From an uncultured Sediminicola sp. (lineage in GTDB: Bacteria > Bacteroidota > Bacteroidia > Flavobacteriales > Flavobacteriaceae), in the NCBI GenBank assembly GCA_938039345.1, contig CALHVB010000013.1, forward strand, positions 1-16,382: DNA of 16,382 bases, written 5' to 3'. Shown here one piece after another: positions 6,632-14,072 of this stretch; position 1 is the stretch's first letter; each line of letters opens with the position of its first letter. The notes below the pieces were generated by a model. It had not been told where the DNA came from. It was given only the letters and a program-made list of their open reading frames with translations, and did not search any database. The translations under genes and the position numbers were made by a program.

Positions 6632-8518
6632 ATGGCTACAGGTAAGATTAATGTTTCTGTTGAAAACATATTTCCGTTAATAAAAAAGTTCTTATACAGC
6701 GACCATGAAATATTTTTAAGGGAGCTTATTTCTAATGCTACAGATGCAACTTTAAAACTTAAACACCTAACATCTATAGGAGAAGCTAAAGTAGAGTATG
6801 GAAACCCTAAGATAGAAATTAAGGTTGATAAGGAAGGTAAAAAAATTCATATCATTGACCAAGGTTTAGGAATGACCGAGGATGAGGTTCAGAAATATAT
6901 TAATGAAGTAGCTTTTTCTGGTGCAGAAGAGTTTTTAGATAAATATAAAGATTCTGCAAAAGACAGTGGTATTATTGGCCACTTTGGATTAGGTTTTTAT
7001 TCTGCCTTTATGGTTGCCGAAAAAGTAGAAATAATTACTAAAAGTTATAAAGAAGAACCAGCTGCTCATTGGACTTGCGATGGTTCTCCTAATTTTACAC
7101 TTGTAAAAGTAGATAAGGAAGAGCGTGGAACAGAAATTATACTACATGTTGCAGAAGATTCTACTGAGTTTTTAGAAGATGCTAAAATTAGCGAGCTTTT
7201 AACTAAGTATAACAAATTTATGCCTGTCCCAATTAAGTTTGGAACTAAAACAGAAACACTTCCTAAACCAGAAGGTGCAAAAGAAGAAGACCCAGCTCCT
7301 ACTAAAGAGGTAGAAAATATAATTAACAATCCAACTCCTGCTTGGACAAAACAACCTTCAGAGTTAAAAGAAGAAGACTATAAAGGTTTTTATAGAGAGC
7401 TATACCCAATGCAGTTCGAGGAGCCATTATTTAACATTCATTTAAATGTTGATTATCCTTTTAACTTAACTGGTATTCTTTATTTCCCTAAACTTACGAA
7501 CGATTTAAATGTTCAGAAAGATAAAATTCAGTTATATCAAAATCAAGTTTTTGTAACCGATAACGTGGAAGGTATTGTACCAGAATTCTTAACCATGTTA
7601 AGAGGTGTTATAGATTCTCCAGATATTCCTTTAAATGTTTCTCGTTCTTATTTACAAGCAGATGGTGCTGTAAAAAAGATTTCATCATACATTACACGTA
7701 AGGTTGGTGACAAATTAGCTTCTTTATTTAAAAATGATAGAGAAGAATTTGAAGCTAAATGGAACGATATTAAAATCGTTATTGAGTACGGAATGCTTTC
7801 TGAAGATAAATTCTTTGAAAAAGCTGACAAATTTGCATTGTACCCTACTGTTGATGGTTCTTATTTTACTTTTGAAGAGTTACAAGAAAAATTAAAAGCA
7901 AACCAAACAGATAAAGATGATAAATTAGTTATTCTTTATGCGTCTGATAAAGTAGCACAACACAGCTACATTGAAGCTGCAAAAGCTATAGGCTACGAAG
8001 TATTACTTTTAGATTCTCCGATTATATCGCATTTAATGCAAAAATTAGAAACATCTAAAGAAAATATTTCTTTTGCTAGAGTTGATGCCGATCATTTAGA
8101 CAACTTAATTAAGAAGGATGAAGAGCAAATTTCTAAATTATCTGATGAAGAAAAAGAAACTTTAAAGAAAGATTTAGAAGAAACTATAAAAGATAAAGGA
8201 TATACAATTCAATTAGAAGCTATGGATAGTAGCGCTTCTCCTTTTGTAATTACAGAGCCAGAATTTATGCGTAGAATGAAAGAAATGCAACAATCTGGTG
8301 GTGGCGGTATGTTTGGTATGGGTAATATGCCAGAGATGTACAATTTAATTGTAAATACAAATCATGAGTTAGTATCTGAAATTTTAAACACAAAAACAGC
8401 TAAAAAGAAAGAGCGTTTAATTAGTCAATCATTAGACTTAGCGCGTTTATCTAAAGGTTTATTAAAAGGTGAAGAGCTTACCAATTTCATAAAAAGAAGT
8501 TATGAAATGGTAAAGTAA
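6632..8518 (+). CDS. htpG: molecular chaperone HtpG (Hsp90 family)
   Basis: This 628-residue cytosolic ATP-dependent chaperone is homologous to Hsp90. The N-terminal GHKL ATPase domain shows E31 and N35 in ELISNATDA, DQGLGMT at 76-82 and the lid glycines GHFGLGFYSAF (116-126). The middle domain contains DIPLNVSRSYLQ (331-342), with the catalytic arginine R338. The C-terminal dimerisation domain includes EFMRRMKEMQQ followed by a glycine/methionine-rich loop (about 555-566), a client-contact region variant that I recall from Bacteroidota HtpG proteins. There is no eukaryotic charged linker or MEEVD tail, and the length is normal for the group. The ATG at 6632 begins the conserved domain correctly. 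A terminator follows directly, so it is probably transcribed alone. Confidence 0.98.
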   Translation: MATGKINVSVENIFPLIKKFLYSDHEIFLRELISNATDATLKLKHLTSIGEAKVEYGNPKIEIKVDKEGKKIHIIDQGLGMTEDEVQKYINEVAFSGAEEFLDKYKDSAKDSGIIGHFGLGFYSAFMVAEKVEIITKSYKEEPAAHWTCDGSPNFTLVKVDKEERGTEIILHVAEDSTEFLEDAKISELLTKYNKFMPVPIKFGTKTETLPKPEGAKEEDPAPTKEVENIINNPTPAWTKQPSELKEEDYKGFYRELYPMQFEEPLFNIHLNVDYPFNLTGILYFPKLTNDLNVQKDKIQLYQNQVFVTDNVEGIVPEFLTMLRGVIDSPDIPLNVSRSYLQADGAVKKISSYITRKVGDKLASLFKNDREEFEAKWNDIKIVIEYGMLSEDKFFEKADKFALYPTVDGSYFTFEELQEKLKANQTDKDDKLVILYASDKVAQHSYIEAAKAIGYEVLLLDSPIISHLMQKLETSKENISFARVDADHLDNLIKKDEEQISKLSDEEKETLKKDLEETIKDKGYTIQLEAMDSSASPFVITEPEFMRRMKEMQQSGGGGMFGMGNMPEMYNLIVNTNHELVSEILNTKTAKKKERLISQSLDLARLSKGLLKGEELTNFIKRSYEMVK

Positions 8519-8540
8519 TTTAAACTCCATATTAATACTT

Positions 8541-8578
8541 AAAAAGAACCGTTGTACGAATGTTTAACGGTTCTTTTT
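8541..8578 (+). terminator. htpG terminator
   Basis: AAAAAGAACCGTT (8541-8553) pairs with AACGGTTCTTTTT (8566-8578) around a 12-base loop, ending in a T-run. It lies 23 nt after the htpG stop and only 23 nt before the next gene's ATG. Confidence 0.85.
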
Positions 8579-8601
8579 GTTAAAATTAGTATCTTAGTAA
8601 G

Positions 8602-9723
8602 ATGGACATTAACTACAACATTAGCTCTTTAATAGATATTATAGGTCTAATACAAGGGTTAGTTTTAGGATCTATACTACTTTTTGTAAATAAAAAGAAA
8701 AAGAAATCTACCATTTTCTTAGGGCTATTTATTTTAGTTTTTTCTTATGGTTTTTTACCATACATATTAAAAGACTTAAATATTACCAAAAATTACCCTT
8801 ATTTAATATTATTACCAAGAATTAGTGAATGGATTTTAAGTCCATTATTCTTTATATATATTCATAAAATATCTATTTTTTCTAATAAGAAAACTCCATA
8901 CTGGACATTGTATCCTGGCCTTTTTTTCTTGTTATTTCAAATTTCATTTATTGTAACTCCGTTACGATTAAAATTATGGGTTATAGATGCTACTTGGTAT
9001 AAATCATTATTTTTAATTGGACTTTTATATTCTATCGTTATATTAATTTATGCTCTAATTTTTATAAAAAAGCATATAGATGAAGTTGAAAATCAGTTTT
9101 CCCAAGTAGAATACAAATTGCTGCTTTGGGCAAAACGTTTTATTTACTTTGGATTTGCTTTAATTGCTTTACATATCTTAGTGTTTTTCACTGATGCATC
9201 TGGTTATTTTCAGATATTTTTCTCCCTTGCTAACGTAATTATGGTTTATTGGATATCCATTCATGGTATATTACAATACAATGTAAAACCAGTAATTTCA
9301 GAATCTGGGAATAGTAAATTCTCGGAGATAAAAACGATAAATAAAAAAGATACTAGTAATATAACAGATTCTGACCAAGACTTAAAAACACTTGTGAATA
9401 GTATTAATGAGTATATGAATACTTCTGAGGTATTTATTCATCAAGAACTAAGTATTGTAGATATAGCAGATGCTTTAAAGGTACACCCAAGGCGCATCTC
9501 TTCTGCTATAAATAAAGTATGCAATCAAAATTTTAATTCCTATGTTAACGAATACCGTATAAAGAAAGCAGAAATGCTACTTAATCAGGAAGGGAAGCAA
9601 AAATTAAGTATTGAAGGTATTGGTTTAGCCGTTGGTTTTCACAGTAAAAGTGCTTTTTACTCCGCTTTTAAAAAATTTACAGGTACTACCCCAAGTAATT
9701 ACATTAAACTAACAGAAATTTAA
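8602..9723 (+). CDS. membrane-anchored AraC-family regulator, copy 1
   Basis: This 373-residue protein has two parts. The first ~225 residues contain seven hydrophobic helices (about 10-29, 38-56, 68-88, 99-119, 134-155, 179-197 and 203-224), with a lysine-rich loop after the first. The C-terminal ~105 residues are an AraC-type double helix-turn-helix: LSIVDIADALKVHPRRISSAIN (first helix pair) and LSIEGIGLAVGFHSKSAFYSAFKKFTGTTPSNY (second, with the family signature). The layout suggests a receptor in the inner membrane whose DNA-binding domain acts from the membrane; the signal is unknown. Its nearest relative in the window is the next gene, with the same architecture. The ATG is only 23 nt after the htpG terminator, and a near-match -7 box (TATCTTAG, 8590-8597) would put the start at or next to the ATG. 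Confidence 0.88.
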   Translation: MDINYNISSLIDIIGLIQGLVLGSILLFVNKKKKKSTIFLGLFILVFSYGFLPYILKDLNITKNYPYLILLPRISEWILSPLFFIYIHKISIFSNKKTPYWTLYPGLFFLLFQISFIVTPLRLKLWVIDATWYKSLFLIGLLYSIVILIYALIFIKKHIDEVENQFSQVEYKLLLWAKRFIYFGFALIALHILVFFTDASGYFQIFFSLANVIMVYWISIHGILQYNVKPVISESGNSKFSEIKTINKKDTSNITDSDQDLKTLVNSINEYMNTSEVFIHQELSIVDIADALKVHPRRISSAINKVCNQNFNSYVNEYRIKKAEMLLNQEGKQKLSIEGIGLAVGFHSKSAFYSAFKKFTGTTPSNYIKLTEI

Positions 9724-9801
9724 GTAAGAATTTATTTTTATAATAAAGAAAAAAGCTATAAATTTTGAAACTCATTATAATGTATTGTTAAGTAGTAAAT
9801 A

Positions 9802-10920
9802 ATGATTTTAAACACGGAGCTACCTTTTAATATTTTCGCTACTCTAGATACCGTTGGCTTTATGCAAGGTACACTCTTGGGTATTGTGTTAATAATAATT
9901 AGCAGAAATAAATATAAATGTATTGTATTTCTAGGCCTATTCTTATTATTATATTCATTACAAAGAGTTCCTGTAATATTAAACGAACTAGATTTATTTA
10001 AAGATTATCCCAATTTATTGTTACTACCATTTAATGCAAATTGGATTTTAACCCCTCTATTTTTTGTATACACACAGCAAATGTCTGTGTTTTCAAATAA
10101 GAAAACCGTGTATTGGGTTCTCTTCCCTGGAATATTTTTTTATATAGCTCAATTACTTATTTATTTACTTCCGTACGAAACAAAAATTTACATTATTCAA
10201 TTTGCTTGGCTTAATGTATTTAACATTCTTGGTGTTTGTTACGGATGGATAATTGTTCTATGGAATCTAAAATTATTGTCTAAACATGAAATAGAAATAA
10301 ACAACTTTTTTTCTTTAATAGAAAATAAAGAATTAAAATGGGCTAAGGCTTTTCTTATTTTTAATATTGTAGGTTCTATACTTTATATTCTACAATACTA
10401 TCTAATGAGAGAAAATTTATATACGAGAATATTCTTTATACTTTTTGATCTAACAACCATATATTGGCTCTCTTATTATGGTATAAAACAACGCCATACA
10501 TTATCTTTAATTACAAAGAAAGAAATGTTTTCAATGACCGAAAATAATATTATTGAAAACGATTTAAATAGCAATAAGTATAAAAATGTTATACGAGAAA
10601 TAGATAATTATATGATGACCTCATTAAGCTATTTACATAAAGAACTTAGTGTTTTTGATTTAGCTAAAGCCCTAAAAATTCATCCACGTAAAATCTCTAC
10701 TGCAATTAACAAAGAGAAAAACGAAAACTTTAATACCTATGTAAATAAGTTTAGAATAAAGAGAGCAGAGATGTTACTTAAAGACGAAGAGACCGAAAAC
10801 TTAAGTATTGAGGGTATTGGTAACGAAGTTGGTTTTCATAGTAAAAGTGCTTTTTATTCTGCTTTTAAAAAAATAACTGGCACTACTCCTTCTAAATATA
10901 AAAGTGAAATAGCATATTAG
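9802..10920 (+). CDS. membrane-anchored AraC-family regulator, copy 2
   Basis: This 372-residue protein is a tandem paralogue of the preceding gene with the same order: seven predicted membrane helices in the first ~228 residues, then an AraC DNA-binding domain from about 270. Shared blocks include LFKDYPNLLLLP/YPYLILLP, VFSNKKT.YW and LSIEGIG..VGFHSKSAFYSAFKK.TGTTPS. The recognition regions are almost the same (KIHPRKISTAIN against KVHPRRISSAIN), so the two may share DNA targets or compete for them, while their membrane halves have diverged and may sense different signals. There is 78 bp and no terminator between them, so they are probably cotranscribed. No clear terminator follows the stop; an AT-only palindrome lies at 10951-10971. 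Confidence 0.88.
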   Translation: MILNTELPFNIFATLDTVGFMQGTLLGIVLIIISRNKYKCIVFLGLFLLLYSLQRVPVILNELDLFKDYPNLLLLPFNANWILTPLFFVYTQQMSVFSNKKTVYWVLFPGIFFYIAQLLIYLLPYETKIYIIQFAWLNVFNILGVCYGWIIVLWNLKLLSKHEIEINNFFSLIENKELKWAKAFLIFNIVGSILYILQYYLMRENLYTRIFFILFDLTTIYWLSYYGIKQRHTLSLITKKEMFSMTENNIIENDLNSNKYKNVIREIDNYMMTSLSYLHKELSVFDLAKALKIHPRKISTAINKEKNENFNTYVNKFRIKRAEMLLKDEETENLSIEGIGNEVGFHSKSAFYSAFKKITGTTPSKYKSEIAY

Positions 10921-10950
10921 TTCACTTTTAATTCCTAAATTCTGCAAAAG

Positions 10951-10971
10951 ATATTATAATTAATATAATAT
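10951..10971. repeat. AT-only palindrome
   Basis: ATATTATA and TATAATAT flank a 5-base centre (ATTAA). It lies 30 bp after the second AraC-type gene. With no G-C pairs it is a poor terminator; it may be a chance dyad in AT-rich DNA or part of the repeat-rich region that follows. Confidence 0.4.
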
Positions 10972-10980
10972 TGGGTTAAA

Positions 10981-11127
10981 AAGTTCTAAAGTCTGAAATC
11001 CATACCACTACACAATCTAGTATTTACTAGTTCTAATTCCTGAATTACGTATAAAAACCTTATCAAAACCTTATCAAACTTAATTCTGATTCTTGAATTT
11101 AGAAAACAAGTTCTAAAGTCTGAAATC
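10981..11127. repeat. cluster of 20-bp degenerate direct repeats
   Basis: AAGTTCTAAAGTCTGAAATC occurs twice, identical, at 10981-11000 and 11108-11127. Two degenerate copies lie between them: TAGTTCTAATTCCTGAATTA (11028-11047) and TAATTCTGATTCTTGAATTT (11081-11100). Each copy reads as two heptads of the type TTCTAAA/TTCTGAA, and a further half-like copy sits at 10929-10944. A tandem 11-bp repeat, CCTTATCAAAA/CCTTATCAAAC (11058-11079), lies between copies. The cluster fills most of the 290-bp gap before the cupin-like gene. It could hold binding sites for the AraC-type proteins encoded just upstream, or be a dispersed intergenic repeat. Confidence 0.65.
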
Positions 11128-11174
11128 AACACGTTTTTGTAGCTTTTTTCCTCTTTTTAATTCTAGTTTTTATA

Positions 11175-11182
11175 AATCTTTG
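11175..11182 (+). promoter_or_regulatory. candidate -7 box for the cupin-like gene
   Basis: AATCTTTG followed by CACC matches TAnnTTTG at seven of eight positions and has the ATCTTTGCA context common in Bacteroidota promoters. The start would be near 11188, 23 bases before the ATG at 11211. The -33 region is T-rich without a clear TTTG. It lies just downstream of the repeat cluster. Confidence 0.45.
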
Positions 11183-11210
11183 CACCAGAAATAAATGTAA
11201 CTAATTAATT

Positions 11211-11615
11211 ATGAAATGCGTAGAATTAAATCGCATTGGAGATTACAACCATTGGGAGATATCTAAACTAGAGGAATTAAAAAAAAATCTAGTAAGCGAT
11301 TTTTTAGAAGAAGAATTAATATTTGAAAATGATTTAGCAAATGTATGGGAACTTAAATTAGAACCACAAGAACGACTTCCTTTTAAAAGGATTAATTCAA
11401 ATTATTATTTTGTTGCCTTAACAAATATCCTTGCGATAACAAGATGCTCTAATGCAGCTATAAGGCTTATTAACCTTAATAAAGGAAAATCTTACTGCAT
11501 AGAATCTAAAAATGAGAATATGATTTATGATATAGAAAATATTGGTAATGAAACATTACATATGTATATCGTTGAACTAAAAGAAAATGTAAAAGAAGAA
11601 ATAAATACATATTAA
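11211..11615 (+). CDS. small cupin-like protein without the metal-binding histidines
   Basis: This 134-residue soluble protein has no signal peptide or membrane helix. The pattern NVWELKLEPQERLPF (44-58) followed by short strands and a final YDIENIGNETLHMYIVELKEN (106-126) resembles the RmlC-like cupin fold, where small cupins typically read VWE..L.PGE..P.H.H and HD.ENIG....Y.VELK. Here the expected metal-ligand histidines are replaced (K59, N62 and Y106), so catalysis through a bound metal is unlikely; a ligand-binding or structural role is possible. It stands alone between the repeat cluster and its own terminator, suggesting separate regulation. The fold assignment rests on motif spacing only, so a hypothetical protein is the fallback name. 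Confidence 0.6.
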   Translation: MKCVELNRIGDYNHWEISKLEELKKNLVSDFLEEELIFENDLANVWELKLEPQERLPFKRINSNYYFVALTNILAITRCSNAAIRLINLNKGKSYCIESKNENMIYDIENIGNETLHMYIVELKENVKEEINTY

Positions 11616-11650
11616 GAATTACAAACCTACTACTATGCTTAGCTTAGTAA

Positions 11651-11697
11651 AAGGGAAGGAACAGTTCCCCCAAATAGCTTCCTTCCCTTATTTTTTT
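11651..11697 (+). terminator. terminator after the cupin-like gene
   Basis: AAGGGAAGGAA (11651-11661) pairs with TTCCTTCCCTT (11679-11689) around a 17-base loop, followed by a run of seven T residues at 11691-11697. The stem is long and fairly GC-rich. It separates the cupin-like gene from the MOSC gene. Confidence 0.85.
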
Positions 11698-11764
11698 ACA
11701 ATTTTTCTATATAACCTCTTTAATAATAGACACTTCTTTATCTACTATTTTTTATTTTTATAGT

Positions 11765-12397
11765 ATGAAAATAACCTCAACTAATATAGGAGTAAAAACT
11801 ACTATTATTTGGAATCGTAAAGAAGAAGAAACGGGAATATATAAACACCCTACTAAAGAAGCTCTTTTTTTAGGAAAAACAGATGTTTTAAAGGATATCG
11901 TTATAGACAGAAAGCATCATGGTGGCATCTATAAAGCATGTTATTTATTTTCTACAAACAATTATTCTTATTGGCAATCATTATACCCAAATTTAGATTG
12001 GAATTGGGGTATGTTTGGAGAAAACCTTACTGTCGAAGGCTTAAATGAATCTAAGGTTAGAATTGGAGATATTTATAAGGTAGGAAATGCTCTTGTACAA
12101 ATATCTCAACCAAGAGAACCATGCTATAAATTAGGTATTCGCTTTAAAAATCAAACTATTTTAAAACAATTTATAGCCCACGAACATCCGGGTACTTATC
12201 TTAGAATTTTAAAAGAAGGTTATGTAAGTATTAATGATACTTTTACCCTTGTAGAACAATCAAAAAATGAGTTAACTACACAACAGTTTTTTAAATTACT
12301 TTATGCTAAAGAAAAAGATAAAAACATTCTTAAACTAGCTATTACTAATGATGCCCTACCAGAATACAAAAGAGAACAATTAAAAAAATATTTATAA
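11765..12397 (+). CDS. MOSC-domain protein, YiiM-like
   Basis: This 210-residue cytoplasmic protein consists of a MOSC domain (about 10-165) and a C-terminal three-helix segment (about 170-210) as in YiiM. Visible features are DRKHHGG (48-54), WNWGMFGENLTVEGL (79-93) and QPREPCYKLGIRF (115-127), whose Cys120 is the conserved cysteine expected to ligate molybdenum cofactor. The family is linked to reduction of N-hydroxylated bases and related compounds; in E. coli, YiiM and YcbX detoxify N-hydroxylated base analogues such as 6-N-hydroxylaminopurine. The specific substrate here is not shown. The gene has no obvious TAnnTTTG promoter in the 70 bp after the upstream terminator, but that terminator makes it a separate transcript. 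It shares a bidirectional terminator with the convergent secreted-protein gene. Confidence 0.88.
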   Translation: MKITSTNIGVKTTIIWNRKEEETGIYKHPTKEALFLGKTDVLKDIVIDRKHHGGIYKACYLFSTNNYSYWQSLYPNLDWNWGMFGENLTVEGLNESKVRIGDIYKVGNALVQISQPREPCYKLGIRFKNQTILKQFIAHEHPGTYLRILKEGYVSINDTFTLVEQSKNELTTQQFFKLLYAKEKDKNILKLAITNDALPEYKREQLKKYL

Positions 12398-12401
12398 ATA
12401 A

Positions 12402-12430
12402 AAAAAGGAGACCACCACAGTCTCCTTTTT
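12402..12430. terminator. bidirectional terminator, MOSC gene against secreted protein A
   Basis: AAAAAGGAGAC (12402-12412) pairs with GTCTCCTTTTT (12420-12430) around a 7-base loop, with A and T runs on both sides. It lies between the convergent stops at 12397 and 12452. Confidence 0.88.
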
Positions 12431-12451
12431 AACTAAATTAACTAAACCAAC

Positions 12452-13039
12452 TTAATTTTCAATAACAAATTCGTTGTAATAAGTGTTATTGATATCTTCT
12501 ACCACAACAGTATAGCTTGTTTCATAAGTACTTGAAAAATCAAATACTTTTTGCACATTAAACCCTGTTGATGTTTGCTTATTTACTAACTCACCATCGC
12601 TATTAAATACAAGTATATTTACATCTTCTAAACTATCATTTAACAAGGTTACATGTAAAATATTACCTTTTTTATTAAATAATGGCTTGTTTATTTCTTT
12701 AGTATCTACAACATGTACATCATTATTATCTATACGTATAACATACTTTGTAATTTTACTTTCGTTTTCTGCTTCTAAAAAATAAACTCCAGATTCTAAA
12801 TTCTTAAAATCAAAATTCTTAGCATAATCAGATTTTCCAGACAATTTTTCAGAATAAATAATATTTGAATCTGAGTCTAAAAGTTGCACAATAGTCTTTG
12901 TAGAAATGTTGTTTAATCTAAAAATTAAATTTTTAGAATTAGGAGTTTCTAATAAAGAAGACTTTGTTTCGCTTGCCATGCTTACTACTGTAGTGAACAT
13001 AAAGGCAAAAATTGCTGTTAATTTTAAAATTGCTTTCAT
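12452..13039 (-). CDS. exported two-domain beta-sandwich protein A
   Basis: This 195-residue protein has a clear signal peptide (residues 1-22, cleavage after VVSMA), no lipobox cysteine and no membrane helix after it, so it is predicted to be periplasmic or secreted. The mature part looks like two related beta-sandwich repeats: the first ends FDFKNLESGVYFLEAENESKI, which resembles the FDLS-L-xGVY-L pattern of Bacteroidota C-terminal sorting-type domains, and the second ends FDFSSTYETSYTVVVED. It is colinear with the paralogue at 13407-13994: equal length, nearly the same signal peptide (TVVSMA.ETKSSL) and a strongly diverged mature part. No catalytic residues are evident and no function is known. 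It has its own promoter-like sequence and terminator, so it is probably monocistronic. Confidence 0.82.
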   Translation of the reverse strand: MKAILKLTAIFAFMFTTVVSMASETKSSLLETPNSKNLIFRLNNISTKTIVQLLDSDSNIIYSEKLSGKSDYAKNFDFKNLESGVYFLEAENESKITKYVIRIDNNDVHVVDTKEINKPLFNKKGNILHVTLLNDSLEDVNILVFNSDGELVNKQTSTGFNVQKVFDFSSTYETSYTVVVEDINNTYYNEFVIEN

Positions 13040-13076
13040 AATGAATAGATTTTAATTTATAAATCTTTTTACACTA

Positions 13077-13084
13077 CAAATTTA
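13077..13084 (-). promoter_or_regulatory. -7 box of secreted protein A
   Basis: The minus strand reads TAAATTTG, an exact TAnnTTTG match. Transcription would begin near 13071, giving a leader of about 32 nt. The same context (TAnnTTTG then a base and AGTGTA) lies before the paralogous gene. The -33 position carries TAGT rather than TTTG in both promoters. Confidence 0.6.
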
Positions 13085-13121
13085 TATAGATACCAGAGCT
13101 CCTACTACATCACATTTTTCC

Positions 13122-13139
13122 TATTTATGTGCTATTTTA
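13122..13139. promoter_or_regulatory. conserved upstream element, copy A
   Basis: TATTTATGTGCTATTTTA differs by a single base from the 18-mer at 14073-14090. Both lie exactly 37 bp upstream of their -7 boxes, on the side expected for an activator site, although the intervening DNA has diverged. A further shared 12-mer, ATGTTAATTTAA, lies at 13157-13168. Confidence 0.55.
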
Positions 13140-13156
13140 CCTTTATATAAACATCT

Positions 13157-13176
13157 ATGTTAATTTAAGGTTAACA
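13157..13176. promoter_or_regulatory. TGTTAA...TTAACA dyad, copy A
   Basis: TGTTAA (13158-13163) and TTAACA (13171-13176) are inverted repeats with a 7-base spacer. The same half-sites, with a 1-base spacer, occur at 14119-14133 upstream of the paralogous gene. Possible operator shared by the duplicated promoters. Confidence 0.35.
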
Positions 13177-13187
13177 CAGTGTATTTT

Positions 13188-13209
13188 AAATATTTCTAAT
13201 GAAATATTT
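13188..13209. repeat. AT-rich inverted repeat in the secreted-protein spacer
   Basis: AAATATTTC (13188-13196) and GAAATATTT (13201-13209) are exact inverted repeats with a TAAT centre. With one G-C pair per stem it is a weak hairpin; it has no copy near the other paralogue. The rest of the gap between 13210 and 13325 shows nothing recognisable. Confidence 0.35.
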
Positions 13210-13325
13210 TACGACATAATAAAATTCTATGCTAATAACCTTAGTGTATATAGTTTACTTTATTGACTGTAATAACTCGCTATACATATTATATAAAACA
13301 TTTTTTTAATAGTACTATCTTAAAG

Positions 13326-13344
13326 ACTAGAATTGAATTCTAGT
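13326..13344. promoter_or_regulatory. perfect 19-bp palindrome
   Basis: ACTAGAATT, a central G and AATTCTAGT form an exact 9+1+9 dyad. It lies next to the terminator of protein B (8 bp from its stem) and about 240 bp upstream of the protein A promoter. There is no T-run in either direction at the stem base, so it looks like a binding site more than a terminator, but no gene is directly next to it. Confidence 0.4.
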
Positions 13345-13352
13345 AAAACAAA

Positions 13353-13376
13353 AAAAGGAGGCATTAGCCTCCTTTT
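13353..13376 (-). terminator. terminator of secreted protein B
   Basis: AAAAGGAGGC (13353-13362) pairs with GCCTCCTTTT (13367-13376) around an ATTA loop. On the minus strand the stem is followed by a run of T residues (A-run at 13350-13356 on the plus strand). It lies 30 bp after the protein B stop, so proteins A and B are separately transcribed. Confidence 0.85.
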
Positions 13377-13406
13377 AATTATTACAATAAAAATTACAAT
13401 TAGTTT

Positions 13407-13994
13407 TTAATCTATTAAAACTATTTCATGATATCTGTTGTCTTCTTTTTCTACAACGATAGTATAATTATCTTCAAAAGCAGATTCAAAATTAATAGCT
13501 TTCTCTACCACAGAATTATCTTTAATAGCTTCTTTAAATAAAACTCTATTCTCACTATCATATACTTTAATGTATACTAGTTTAGAATCTAGATTTAAAA
13601 AATTAATATAAACAATATCTCCTGTTCTTTTAAAGATAGGTTTGTATGTTTCATCTTTAGAAATAATTTTTACATCCTTATCTTCTACACTAAGTTGATA
13701 TTTAATAACCTTTAAGTTATTTTCCATACTTAGAGAATATATCCCTTCTTTTAAGTTTCTTAAATCAAACTTCTTTTTATACTTCCTTTTATTATATACA
13801 CTCTCTGAATACAATACTACTTTCTCTGTATCCATAAATGTAATACTCGTCTCATTAGATAATCCATCCAATTGAAAAATCATACTTTTAGCATTAAAAG
13901 ATGCTGTTAAAGAAGATTTTGTTTCATTTGCCATGCTTACTACTGTAGAAAGCATAAAGGCAACCACTGCTGAAAGTTTTAAAATTGTTTTCAT
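13407..13994 (-). CDS. exported two-domain beta-sandwich protein B
   Basis: This 195-residue paralogue of protein A has an identical layout: signal peptide 1-22 (VAFMLSTVVSMA), then ETKSSL at the mature N terminus, a first beta-sandwich ending FDLRNLKEGIYSLSMENN and a second ending NYTIVVEKEDNRYHEIVLID. The two proteins align without gaps over their full length, yet the mature parts differ at most positions. The copy is more lysine-rich (NKRKYKKKFDL, KPIFKRTG). No enzymatic motif is visible. It has its own promoter, with the conserved upstream element, and its own terminator. Its promoter region is shared, back to back, with the AraC-type gene at 14190, which could regulate it. No function is known; adhesin-like, ligand-binding and matrix roles all remain open. 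Confidence 0.82.
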   Translation of the reverse strand: MKTILKLSAVVAFMLSTVVSMANETKSSLTASFNAKSMIFQLDGLSNETSITFMDTEKVVLYSESVYNKRKYKKKFDLRNLKEGIYSLSMENNLKVIKYQLSVEDKDVKIISKDETYKPIFKRTGDIVYINFLNLDSKLVYIKVYDSENRVLFKEAIKDNSVVEKAINFESAFEDNYTIVVEKEDNRYHEIVLID

Positions 13995-14027
13995 AACGCT
14001 TTAGATTTTAATTAATAATCTACACTG

Positions 14028-14035
14028 CAAACATA
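14028..14035 (-). promoter_or_regulatory. -7 box of secreted protein B
   Basis: The minus strand reads TATGTTTG followed by CAGTGTA, an exact TAnnTTTG match with the same downstream context as the protein A promoter. The leader would be about 28 nt. Confidence 0.6.
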
Positions 14036-14072
14036 CATCGCAAATACATTTAGGACTACAACACTCTTTTCT

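Noticed and set aside
8602..10920. Two-component or hybrid sensor system
   Set aside because: No histidine-kinase, receiver or HAMP motif is visible; the architecture is membrane helices followed directly by an AraC domain.
10981..11127. CRISPR-like array
   Set aside because: There are only four copies, two of them degenerate, with unequal spacing (47, 53 and 27 bp between starts) and no cas gene nearby.
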